Below the pieces are notes generated by a model. The model did no database searches and had not been told where the DNA came from. It worked only from the letters and a program-made list of their open reading frames with translations. From assembly GCA_025458665.1 (NCBI GenBank), contig JALOSG010000118.1:1-8029 (forward strand): a stretch of DNA of 8,029 nt, in the 5' to 3' direction. Positions 1 through 5,859 of the stretch are shown piece by piece. Position 1 is the stretch's first letter; each line of letters opens with the position of its first letter. Made by a program: the position numbers and the translations under genes. This stretch comes from Serpentinimonas sp. (GTDB taxonomy: Bacteria > Pseudomonadota > Gammaproteobacteria > Burkholderiales > Burkholderiaceae_C).

Positions 1-1
1 C

Positions 2-370
2 GAATGGGTCACGGGCATGGGCCTGTCGCCGGCCGTGCTCATCATCGTGATTGCGCTGTTCTATATCCTGCTGGGCTGCTTCCTCGACGGCATTTCCATG
101 ATCGTGCTGACCATGGGTGTGATCCTGCCCACCGTGAGCGCAGCGGGTATAGACCTCATCTGGTTCGGCATCTTTGTGGTGATCGTGGTGGAAATGGCGC
201 AGATCACCCCGCCGGTGGGCTTCAACCTCTTCGTGCTGCAGGGCATGACGAAGCGCGAAATCACCTACATCGCGCGGGTGTGCGCGCCCTACTTCTTCCT
301 CATGGCGCTGGCGCTGCTGCTGCTGTGGTGGTTCCCGGGCATTGCCACCTGGCTGCCGTCGCAAATGTAA
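2..370 (+). CDS. dctM: TRAP transporter large permease (DctM), C-terminal part, 5' truncated by window edge
   Basis: This is the last ~122 residues of the large membrane subunit of a tripartite ATP-independent periplasmic (TRAP) transporter, which imports organic acids or similar solutes using an ion gradient and a periplasmic binding protein. The frame is open from the first bases and ends at TAA 368-370, so the start lies outside the window. Family signatures are visible. A hydrophobic helix runs into GCFLDGISMIVLT. A second helix is followed by EMAQITPPVGFNLFVLQG, the very typical E-x-x-x-ITPPVG-x-NLFV block of DctM. A last hydrophobic helix (FFLMALALLLLWWF) lies just before the C-terminus. 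An internal ATG at 17 is in frame but would cut into the domain, so it is not the start. The binding protein and small permease should lie upstream. The substrate cannot be judged from this fragment. Confidence 0.93.
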   Translation, partial: EWVTGMGLSPAVLIIVIALFYILLGCFLDGISMIVLTMGVILPTVSAAGIDLIWFGIFVVIVVEMAQITPPVGFNLFVLQGMTKREITYIARVCAPYFFLMALALLLLWWFPGIATWLPSQM

Positions 371-409
371 GCGCTACCGGGCGCGCGGGCCCGCTAAGAT
401 GACGGCTTT

Positions 410-430
410 CCGGCGGCGCAGTGCCGCCGG
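410..430 (+). terminator. Terminator-like GC hairpin between dctM and rdgC
   Basis: Perfect 8-bp inverted repeat CCGGCGGC (410-417) / GCCGCCGG (423-430) around a 5-nt loop, followed on the plus strand by TTTGCTT. The position, 40 bases after the dctM stop, and the short T-rich tail suit an intrinsic terminator for the TRAP operon. The tail is weak and the hairpin ends only 18 bases before the rdgC start, so it may also sit in the rdgC leader. A second short palindrome, GCGGGCCCGC, lies at 385-394. Confidence 0.5.
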
Positions 431-448
431 TTTGCTTGAAGGACATTT

Positions 449-1351
449 GTGTTCAAGAATGTGACGGTGTACCGCACCAGCCCCGGTTGGGCGCCTGCGG
501 TGGAACAGTTGGAGGAGGCCCTGGCGGCCACGCCTTTTGTGCCCTGCGGTGCCACGCAGGAAAAGTCTTTTGGCTGGGTGCCGCCGCGTGGCGATGCCCA
601 CGCCGCGCTGGTGGAATCCATAGGCGGCCACCGCCTCATGAGCCTCATGATCGAGACCAAGGCGGTGCCGGGCTCGGTGGTGCAGCGCCTGCTGGAAGAG
701 CGCACCGCCGCCATAGAAGCCAGCACCGGGCGCAAACCCGGGCGCAAGGAAAGCCGCGACATGAAGGAAGAGCTGGTGCGCGAGCTGCTGCCCATGGCCT
801 TCCCCAAAACCAGCCGCGTCATGGTGTGGCACGACCCCGAACACCAGCGCCTGCTGCTGGACACCACCAGCACTGCGCGCGCCGATGAAGTCACCACCGC
901 GCTGGTGCGCGCCTTCGATGGGCTGCAACTGAGCTTGCTGGACACCGCCACCTCCCCGCAGGTGGCCATGACCAACTGGCTGACGCTGACCGATGTGGAC
1001 GAATGGCCGCCGCACCTGGCACCTGGCCGCGAGGTGGAGCTGAAGTCCTCGGACGAGCAGAAATCGGTGGTGCGCTTCACCCGCCACCACCTGGACGCCG
1101 AGCAGATGCAAATGCACATTGCGCAGGGGAAGCTGCCCACGCAAATGGGCCTGGACTGGGACGGCCGCGTGGCCTTCGTGCTCACCGAGAGCCTGCAGCT
1201 GCGCAAGGTCTCTTTCCTCGACGGCGTGTTCGAGGACAACGCCAGCAGCGAGGACAGTGGCGGCTTTGATGCCGATGTGGCCATTGCCACCGGCGAACTC
1301 AGCGCGCTGCTGAACGACTTGCTGGCCGCCCTGGGCGGGCAGACCGACTGA
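449..1351 (+). CDS. rdgC: Recombination-associated protein RdgC
   Basis: RdgC is a nucleoid-associated DNA-binding protein. The E. coli family member forms a ring-shaped dimer around DNA and limits RecA-driven recombination, helping replication fork progress. The 300-residue product is close to the usual ~300. Diagnostic stretches are the N-terminal MFKNVTVYR, GWVPP (42-46), LMIETKAVP (66-74), a basic segment GRKPGRKESRDMKEEL (94-109) and LLPMAFPK (113-120). The C-terminal part carries GLDWDGRVAFVLTESLQLRK, as in other members. The start is GTG at 449: GAAGGA at 438-443 sits 5 nt upstream, and this choice gives the conserved MFKN start. crcB follows after 26 bp in the same direction, so the two are probably co-transcribed. 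I see nothing broken in the gene. Confidence 0.97.
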   Translation: MFKNVTVYRTSPGWAPAVEQLEEALAATPFVPCGATQEKSFGWVPPRGDAHAALVESIGGHRLMSLMIETKAVPGSVVQRLLEERTAAIEASTGRKPGRKESRDMKEELVRELLPMAFPKTSRVMVWHDPEHQRLLLDTTSTARADEVTTALVRAFDGLQLSLLDTATSPQVAMTNWLTLTDVDEWPPHLAPGREVELKSSDEQKSVVRFTRHHLDAEQMQMHIAQGKLPTQMGLDWDGRVAFVLTESLQLRKVSFLDGVFEDNASSEDSGGFDADVAIATGELSALLNDLLAALGGQTD

Positions 1352-1377
1352 GCGGCCTGTTACCGAGAGACAACGCC

Positions 1378-1758
1378 ATGCTCACCATTGCTGCCATCTG
1401 CCTGGGTGCCTGTGTGGGCGCACTGTTGCGCTGGCAACTGAGCCTGGCGCTGAACCCGGGCGCGCTGATTCCCTGGGGCACGCTGGCCGCCAACTGGGCC
1501 GGCGCCTACGCGGTGGGTGTGGCGGTGGTGTTTTTCCAGCAGCACAGCGCGCTGGACCCCGCGTGGCGGCTGGCCATAGTGACCGGGCTGCTGGGTGCGC
1601 TCACCACGTTCTCCACCTTTTCGGTAGAAACCGTGGCGCTGCTGCAAAGTGGCCGCGCAGGACTGGCGGCGTTGAACACCGGCCTGCATGTGGCCGGTTC
1701 ACTGCTGCTCACGTGGGCTGGAATTCTGTCCGCACAGAGCATCTGGCCAGAACGCTAG
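1378..1758 (+). CDS. crcB: Fluoride ion channel/exporter CrcB (Fluc)
   Basis: Small inner-membrane fluoride channel that works as an antiparallel dimer and lowers cytoplasmic F-. The product has 126 residues, normal for the family, with four hydrophobic segments near residues 1-22, 33-53, 65-88 and 97-120. Signature motifs are GACVGALLRW (10-19), GTLAANWAGAYAVG (34-47) with the conserved pore asparagine at N39, and GLLGALTTFSTFSVE (70-84) containing the two phenylalanines of the fluoride pathway (F78, F81). The usual glycine pair before TTFSTF reads Gly-Ala here, a mild change. It lies 26 bp after rdgC, with only a weak purine-rich stretch (GAGAGA) upstream as ribosome binding site. No fluoride riboswitch fits in that gap, so expression probably depends on the rdgC promoter. 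The stop lies 9 bp from the end of the convergent MoaD-like gene. Confidence 0.96.
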   Translation: MLTIAAICLGACVGALLRWQLSLALNPGALIPWGTLAANWAGAYAVGVAVVFFQQHSALDPAWRLAIVTGLLGALTTFSTFSVETVALLQSGRAGLAALNTGLHVAGSLLLTWAGILSAQSIWPER

Positions 1759-1767
1759 CCTCCGGCA

Positions 1768-2019
1768 CTAGCCCCCCGCGATAGGCGGCCAAACCGCCAG
1801 TACATCGCCTTCTTTCAGCACCTTGGTGGCGCGGTCCTCGGGGTTCACATACTGCCCATTGAGCAGCACCAGATGAACCAGCTTGGGCGGCAGGTTGAAG
1901 GGGTCGATCACGGCTTGCACCGTGGTGTTCTCCTTCACCTGCAGCGCAATCTGGTTGAACTTGGCTTCGGGCGGCAGGTAGTCGCCCAGCGTGGCGAACA
2001 GCTTGAACGTGATTTCCAT
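1768..2019 (-). CDS. MoaD/ThiS family sulfur carrier protein, last gene of the aor operon
   Basis: An 83-residue beta-grasp (ubiquitin-like) protein. MoaD proteins carry a thiocarboxylate on their C-terminal glycine and donate sulfur to form the dithiolene of molybdopterin, the ligand of Mo and W. Features seen are an N-terminal strand MEITFKLFATLGDYLP, the central LVHLVLLNGQYVNPEDRATKVLKEGDVLAVWPP (residues 48-79) typical of the fold, and a C-terminal Ala-Gly-Gly end (81-83), so the functional tail is intact. The ATG at 2019 lies 8 bp after the aorC stop and has no clear Shine-Dalgarno, suggesting translational coupling. A TTG at 2031 overlapping the aorC stop is a less likely alternative. 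Its place in the operon suggests a dedicated role in the tungsten-pterin cofactor of AorB rather than housekeeping molybdopterin synthesis. That role is inference. Confidence 0.9.
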   Translation of the reverse strand: MEITFKLFATLGDYLPPEAKFNQIALQVKENTTVQAVIDPFNLPPKLVHLVLLNGQYVNPEDRATKVLKEGDVLAVWPPIAGG

Positions 2020-2027
2020 GGACTGCG

Positions 2028-3317
2028 TCAACGCCGGCGCGTGTCTTTGGCTCCACTCCAGTGCCCTTGCGCCTGCGCCTGCGCCAGGTAGGCATGCATG
2101 AGCTGGGTCGGGTCGTGCATCAGGCGGTCTTTCCACTCGCCCAGCGGCACCTTGCCCTCCACCAGCCCGCGCATCACGCCCACGTGCTCGGTCCAGCCCA
2201 CGCTGTTGCAGCCCACCATCACATCGTCCTTGAACTGCAGGCTCAGGATGCGGTGCTTGTCGGCGTCCACCACTTCCACGTGCTCGCCGCCGGGCACCCC
2301 TTCCCAGTTGCCAAAACTGGCCGAGATGAGGCCCAGCGTGTCCAGCACGTTGATCTGCGTCACGCCCTTCAGCTCGGCCTGCTTGCCCACCATGTTCATG
2401 GCGGCCACGTAGGCCTGGTCGGCGGCGTTGGGCTGAATGGCACTCACAATGGTCTTGCCGCTCACCTTGTCGAACGCTTCGGCGCAATCGCCCGCGGCAT
2501 AAACGCCCGGCACGTTGGTCTGCATGTGCTCGTCGGTCAGCACGCCCAGCAGGCAGGTCACGCCGGAATCCTTCATGAACCCGATGGCCGGGCGCACGCC
2601 GGTGGCGCTGATGATGAGGTCGGCCTCCATGGTGTCGCCGGTAGACAGCTTGACCTTCAGGGCACCGCCCGGCTGGCCCACCGCCTCGATGGCTTCCACC
2701 TTGGCGCCGGTGTACACCTTCACGCCCTTGGCCTCGCACCACGAACGGATCATGCCGCCGGCGGCTGGTCCCATCATGCGCGGCACCATGCGGTCGCCCA
2801 TTTCCACCACAGACAGCGCCACGCCGCGTGCGGCCAGTGCCTCCATGATGATGCAGCCAATGAAACCGGCGCCCATCTGCAGCACGCGCGAGCCGGGCTT
2901 CGCCTTGGCCATGATGGCGCGTGCGTCCTCCAGGGTCCAGCACGGGTGTATGCCCGGCAGGTCCATGCCCGGAATGGGCGGGCGTACCGGGTGCGAACCC
3001 GTGGCAATGAGCAGCGTGTCGAATCCCAGCGTCTGGCCGTTGTCCAGCGCCACCGTGCGCGCCGCGGCATCCACTTTCGTGGCCCGCGCATGCACGATGT
3101 CAATGCGCTTTTCTGCCCAGTGCTGGTCGCCCTTGCGCAAGTAGGTGCCCCGCTCATCGATATTGCCGATGAGCAGGTAAGGAATCGCCATACGGGAGTA
3201 CGGCGGTTCCTTCTCGTCACCCACCATGGTCACGCGGTCGTTGGGGGCGTGCTTGCGGATGGTTTCCGCCGCAATCACGCCGGCCGGTCCGGCCCCGAGT
3301 ATCAGGTGGTGCGCCAT
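2028..3317 (-). CDS. aorC: FAD/NAD(P)-dependent oxidoreductase, AOR electron-transfer subunit AorC
   Basis: A 429-residue flavoprotein of the pyridine nucleotide-disulfide reductase fold (NADH:rubredoxin/ferredoxin reductase-like). The FAD-binding Rossmann motif is GAGPAG (8-13). LLIATGS (102-108) follows. A second, NAD(P)-binding Rossmann motif is QMGAGFIG (147-154). ATGVRP (239-243) and the FAD-contacting GVYAAGDCAE (271-280, with D277) complete the set. Residues ~320-429 form a C-terminal domain containing FGNWEGVPGG and GCNSVGWTEHVGVMRGLVEG. No CxxC redox pair is seen next to the FAD motif, so disulfide reductase activity is unlikely. It starts 3 bp after the aorB stop, with a weak AAGG overlapping that stop. 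By analogy with AorC of Aromatoleum aromaticum, it should pass electrons from the iron-sulfur chain of AorA to NAD+. Confidence 0.9.
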   Translation of the reverse strand: MAHHLILGAGPAGVIAAETIRKHAPNDRVTMVGDEKEPPYSRMAIPYLLIGNIDERGTYLRKGDQHWAEKRIDIVHARATKVDAAARTVALDNGQTLGFDTLLIATGSHPVRPPIPGMDLPGIHPCWTLEDARAIMAKAKPGSRVLQMGAGFIGCIIMEALAARGVALSVVEMGDRMVPRMMGPAAGGMIRSWCEAKGVKVYTGAKVEAIEAVGQPGGALKVKLSTGDTMEADLIISATGVRPAIGFMKDSGVTCLLGVLTDEHMQTNVPGVYAAGDCAEAFDKVSGKTIVSAIQPNAADQAYVAAMNMVGKQAELKGVTQINVLDTLGLISASFGNWEGVPGGEHVEVVDADKHRILSLQFKDDVMVGCNSVGWTEHVGVMRGLVEGKVPLGEWKDRLMHDPTQLMHAYLAQAQAQGHWSGAKDTRRR

Positions 3318-3320
3318 GCC

Positions 3321-5168
3321 TTACAGCCCGAGCCTGGACTTCGTGGCCGCGGTGGGGCGCCCTTCGGTGTCCCAGCCGCGCACTGCGTAGTACTTGGGCA
3401 GCATTTCCGGCAGCTTGCTGACCATGCCCTTGGAGCCACCGGTCTTGGCGGCTTCGGTGAGCAGGCGCTTGGGCAGGCTGTCGTCCTTGGCGGTGAAGCC
3501 GGCGGCGTTGTTGAACTCGCGCTCCATGTTCCAGATGCGCTCGCCAATCTTCTCCAGCTCTTCGGTGGTGTAGGCCTCGTCGCAAGCGGCTTGCAGCTGC
3601 GGTGCCAGATCGGCCACGCCCCACGCAAAGGTGGTGAACACGCACAGTCCCGACGAGTCGAACGCGGCGGTGGCGTCCTGGAAGGCCTTCACCAGCTCGG
3701 GCTTGCCCTCGGACTCCACCGGGTCGGTTTTCACCGGAATGCCCAGCACTTCGGAGGCAATGGTGTAACCACGCAGGTGGCAGGCGCCACGGTTGCTGGT
3801 GGCATAGGCCAGACCAATGCCTTGCACCGCGCGGCCGTCATAGGCGGGGAATTCCTGGCCCTTCACGCTCATGGAGAGGTCCGGGTGGCCGTACTTCTCG
3901 GTCAGGCGCTTGGAGCCCAGGGCAATTTCCTTGCCAAAGCCTTCGCCCTTGGCGGTGATTTCGGCAAAGTGGGCCAGTGCTTGCGCGGAGCCGAACTTGG
4001 CATCAATGCCGAGCTGCTCGGCGGTGAGCACGCCCATTTCGTACAGCTCCATCACAGCGCCCACGGTGGCACCAAAGCTGATGGGGTCGAAGCCTTCCTC
4101 GTTGCACAGCAGGTTGGCGTACTGCAGGGCTTCCAGGTCGTTCACGCCGTTGGCGGCGCCCAGCGCCCAGGCCGCTTCGTACTCCAGACCGCCATTGGCG
4201 CCCCAGTACTGCGGCTTGTTCTGCACGGTGAAGTGGCTTTCGTCCATCTTGCTGATGCGGCCGCACGCAATGGTGCAACCGAAGCAGGCCTGGTTGGTGA
4301 CCAGATGGGCCTTGCCGTCGGTGGCGCGCGGGGTGGCCATGGCTTCGGCAGAAATGTCCTTGGCACCCTCAAACTGCACATCGCGGTGGTTGCGCGTAGG
4401 CAGCGCACCCATCTCGTTGATCACGTTCATGAGCACCTGCGTGCCGTAGGCCGGCAGGCCCTGGCCCGTCACGGCGTTCTCGGCCAGGATCTTCTTCTTC
4501 TCGAAGGTCACCTTCATGAAGGCCTTGGGATCGCGGATGTTGCCCACGCCCTTGGTGCCACGCACGGCAATGGCCTTCAGGTTCTTGCTGCCCATGACCG
4601 CGCCCACGCCCGAGCGGCCAGCCGCACGGTGCAGGTCGTTCACCACGGCGGCATACAGCACACCGTTCTCACCGGCCTTGCCGATGCTCGAGACACGCAC
4701 CAGCGGGTCCTGCAGGCCGGTCTTGATGATCTCTTCGGTCTGCCACACGCTCTTGCCCCACAGGTGGCTGGCATCGCGCAGTTCGGCTTCGTCGTCGTTG
4801 ATGACGAGGTAGACGGGTTTCGGGGACTTGCCCTCGAAAATGATCATGTCCCAACCGGCCATTTTCAGCTCGGCACCCCAGTAGCCACCCGAGTTGGAGC
4901 AGGCGATGGCCCCAGTCAGCGGACCTTTGGTGATGACGGTGTAGCGGCCGCCGGTGGAGGCCATGGTGCCAGTCAGGGGGCCGGTGGCCCAGATGATTTT
5001 GTTGTCGGGAGACAGCGGGTCTACCTTGGGGTCCACTTCGGTGACCAGGTATTTGCTGCCCAGCCCGCGCGAACCCAGGTAGGCACGGGCCCACTCCATG
5101 TTCAGCGGTTCGGATTTGACGGTGCCTGCGGTCAGGTTGACGCGAAGGATTTTTCCAGCCCAAGACAT
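3321..5168 (-). CDS. aorB: Tungsten-containing aldehyde oxidoreductase catalytic subunit (AorB, AOR family)
   Basis: A 615-residue AOR-family enzyme (family usually ~600-620), oxidising aldehydes to carboxylic acids at a tungsten bis-pterin centre; members can also reduce acids with low-potential donors. The N-terminal pterin-binding domain opens with GKILRVNLT and contains ATGPLTGT and GRYTVITKGPLTG. The single [4Fe-4S] cluster is supplied by CFGCTIAC (C295, C298, C302) plus C509. C509 closes the pterin motif DSSGLC (504-509), the DxxGLC of the Pyrococcus enzyme. The other pterin motif is degenerate (DLEAL, 344-348). GLEYEAAWALGA (327-338) and GACHLRG (461-467) hold the glutamate and histidine (likely E331 and H464) expected at the active site. 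The ATG at 5168 has a strong AGAAGGAG upstream. It lies 19 bp after aorA and 3 bp before aorC. Operon context favours AorB over other AOR-family branches such as BamB or YdhV. Confidence 0.95.
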   Translation of the reverse strand: MSWAGKILRVNLTAGTVKSEPLNMEWARAYLGSRGLGSKYLVTEVDPKVDPLSPDNKIIWATGPLTGTMASTGGRYTVITKGPLTGAIACSNSGGYWGAELKMAGWDMIIFEGKSPKPVYLVINDDEAELRDASHLWGKSVWQTEEIIKTGLQDPLVRVSSIGKAGENGVLYAAVVNDLHRAAGRSGVGAVMGSKNLKAIAVRGTKGVGNIRDPKAFMKVTFEKKKILAENAVTGQGLPAYGTQVLMNVINEMGALPTRNHRDVQFEGAKDISAEAMATPRATDGKAHLVTNQACFGCTIACGRISKMDESHFTVQNKPQYWGANGGLEYEAAWALGAANGVNDLEALQYANLLCNEEGFDPISFGATVGAVMELYEMGVLTAEQLGIDAKFGSAQALAHFAEITAKGEGFGKEIALGSKRLTEKYGHPDLSMSVKGQEFPAYDGRAVQGIGLAYATSNRGACHLRGYTIASEVLGIPVKTDPVESEGKPELVKAFQDATAAFDSSGLCVFTTFAWGVADLAPQLQAACDEAYTTEELEKIGERIWNMEREFNNAAGFTAKDDSLPKRLLTEAAKTGGSKGMVSKLPEMLPKYYAVRGWDTEGRPTAATKSRLGL

Positions 5169-5187
5169 ATGTGTTCTCCTTCTGTGT

Positions 5188-5664
5188 TCAGGCGGCGCTG
5201 GCCTGGTTGCCGAGTTTGTCGGCCCACTGCTTCATGCGGTCGATGCCGGTCCAGTTGGCATCGATGAAGGTGATGGCGCCGGTCGGGCAGGCTTCGGCAC
5301 AGGCCGGCTCGCCGCCGCACAGGTCGCACTTTTGCACCTTGCCGGTTTCCTGCACGTAGTTCACCGTGCCGAACGGGCAGGCGATGGTGCAGACCTTGCA
5401 ACCCACGCAGGTGGTTTCGTTCACCACCTTGGCGCCGGTGAGCTTGTCCACCGTGATGGCCTCTACGGGGCAGGCGTGCAGGCACCAGGCTTCGTCGCAT
5501 TGGGTGCAGGTGTAGGGCACTTTCTTGCCGGTGTGGTGGAAGTCGAACACCTTGATGCGCGACTTCGACGTGGCGTAGGTGCCGTAGTTCTCGAAAGAAC
5601 AGGCCATTTCACACTGCAAACATCCGGTGCATTTGTCCGGGTTGATGTGCAGGACTTTCTGCAT
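5188..5664 (-). CDS. aorA: Polyferredoxin-like 4x[4Fe-4S] subunit AorA
   Basis: A 158-residue electron-transfer protein with 16 cysteines in four groups, enough for four [4Fe-4S] clusters: C12/15/18/22 (CxxCxxCxxxC), C53/56/61/65 (CxxCx4CxxxC), C86/89/92/96, and C113/116/122/126 (CxxCx5CxxxC). This is the double-ferredoxin layout of HycB/DMSO-reductase-type subunits. No signal peptide or membrane segment is present, so it is cytoplasmic. The start ATG at 5664 is chosen because CCAGGAG lies 6 nt upstream and the product begins MQKVLHINPDKCTGC; the upstream open frame lacks cysteines and looks non-coding. It is the first gene of the operon. In Aromatoleum aromaticum, as I recall, AorA subunits stack into a filament carrying electrons between many AorB units and one AorC. 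The same could hold here but is not shown by the sequence. Confidence 0.93.
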   Translation of the reverse strand: MQKVLHINPDKCTGCLQCEMACSFENYGTYATSKSRIKVFDFHHTGKKVPYTCTQCDEAWCLHACPVEAITVDKLTGAKVVNETTCVGCKVCTIACPFGTVNYVQETGKVQKCDLCGGEPACAEACPTGAITFIDANWTGIDRMKQWADKLGNQASAA

Positions 5665-5695
5665 ATGCGTCTCCTGGTTGGTGTCTTGCCTCGTG

Positions 5696-5720
5696 GTTCC
5701 TGGGGGCTTGTCCCATGAAC
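5696..5720 (-). promoter_or_regulatory. Imperfect hairpin in the presumed aorA leader
   Basis: GTTC (5696-5699) pairs with GAAC (5717-5720). After a one-base mismatch, TGGG (5701-5704) pairs with CCCA (5712-5715), leaving a 7-nt loop. It lies 19 bp upstream of the aorA ribosome binding site and would be in its 5' leader if transcription starts further upstream. It is too small to be the Moco/Tuco riboswitch. Its role is unknown and it may be chance. Confidence 0.25.
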
Positions 5721-5749
5721 TCCACTGCATAGGCATTGTTCGGGCTGAC

Positions 5750-5778
5750 CCCTGACTTGACGTCAGGGAATACCCTGA
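5750..5778. promoter_or_regulatory. Candidate operator: three alternating CCCTGA half-sites
   Basis: CCCTGAC (5750-5756), then 5 bp, its perfect reverse complement GTCAGGG (5762-5768), then 4 bp, and CCCTGA (5773-5778). The middle half-site thus forms a palindrome with each neighbour (a 7-bp-arm and a 6-bp-arm inverted repeat). An extra CTGAC at 5745-5749 repeats 7 bp before the one at 5752. The array sits 86-114 bp upstream of aorA and 82-110 bp upstream of the regulator start, where an activator controlling both genes would bind. Binding by the adjacent Fis-type protein is inference. Confidence 0.5.
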
Positions 5779-5859
5779 ATGTCGAGCGCCGCACGGAGTT
5801 ATTCTCAATTTGAAACACTGGTCTAATCGGTACAGAAGCCGTGGTCCAACCTACCCCCC

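Larger units (their letters stand above)
5665..5859. promoter_or_regulatory. Divergent promoter region between aorA and the GAF-Fis regulator gene
   Basis: This 195-bp region holds the 5' ends of two divergent transcription units and must contain both promoters. It includes the aorA ribosome binding site (CCAGGAG on the minus strand, 5671-5677), the CCCTGA half-site array (5750-5778), a hairpin (5696-5720) and an AT-rich patch near 5799-5816 that stands out from the GC-rich surroundings. A poor sigma-70-like pair for the regulator may be TTGAAA (5810-5815) and TACAGA (5831-5836), with a short 15-bp spacer. I find no convincing -24/-12 (GG-N10-GC) sigma-54 promoter toward aorA, which agrees with the regulator lacking an AAA+ domain. 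Confidence 0.6.

Noticed and set aside
374..1290. Two long minus-strand open frames opposite rdgC (256 and 298 codons)
   Set aside because: rdgC is unmistakable on the plus strand. The antisense products have no family features, and no ribosome binding site supports them.
3321..5168. BamB-type benzoyl-CoA reductase subunit as an alternative identity for the AOR-family gene
   Set aside because: The operon has the compact polyferredoxin, AOR and FAD-subunit arrangement plus a MoaD-like gene. No other bam-like genes (BamC-I) are present.
2061..5267. A 1068-codon open frame on the plus strand, opposite aorC, aorB and the end of aorA
   Set aside because: It lies antisense to three genes with full family motifs. 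Its His/Gly/Ala/Val/Arg-rich composition and lack of any recognisable domain fit a shadow frame created by GC-rich codon use, in which stops are rare on the opposite strand.
5665..5808. N-terminal extension of the polyferredoxin upstream of position 5664
   Set aside because: The extra residues do not resemble ferredoxin. A good ribosome binding site precedes the ATG at 5664, and the extension would run through the operator-like array.
5665..5859. Sigma-54 (-24/-12) promoter for aorA, expected from an AcoR-like neighbour
   Set aside because: No GG-N10-GC element in a TGGCAC/TTGC context was found on the minus strand, and the regulator lacks an AAA+ domain.
5665..5859. Moco/Tuco riboswitch in the aorA leader
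   Set aside because: Only one short hairpin is visible. The multi-stem conserved core of that RNA is not seen, and the space must also hold the promoters.
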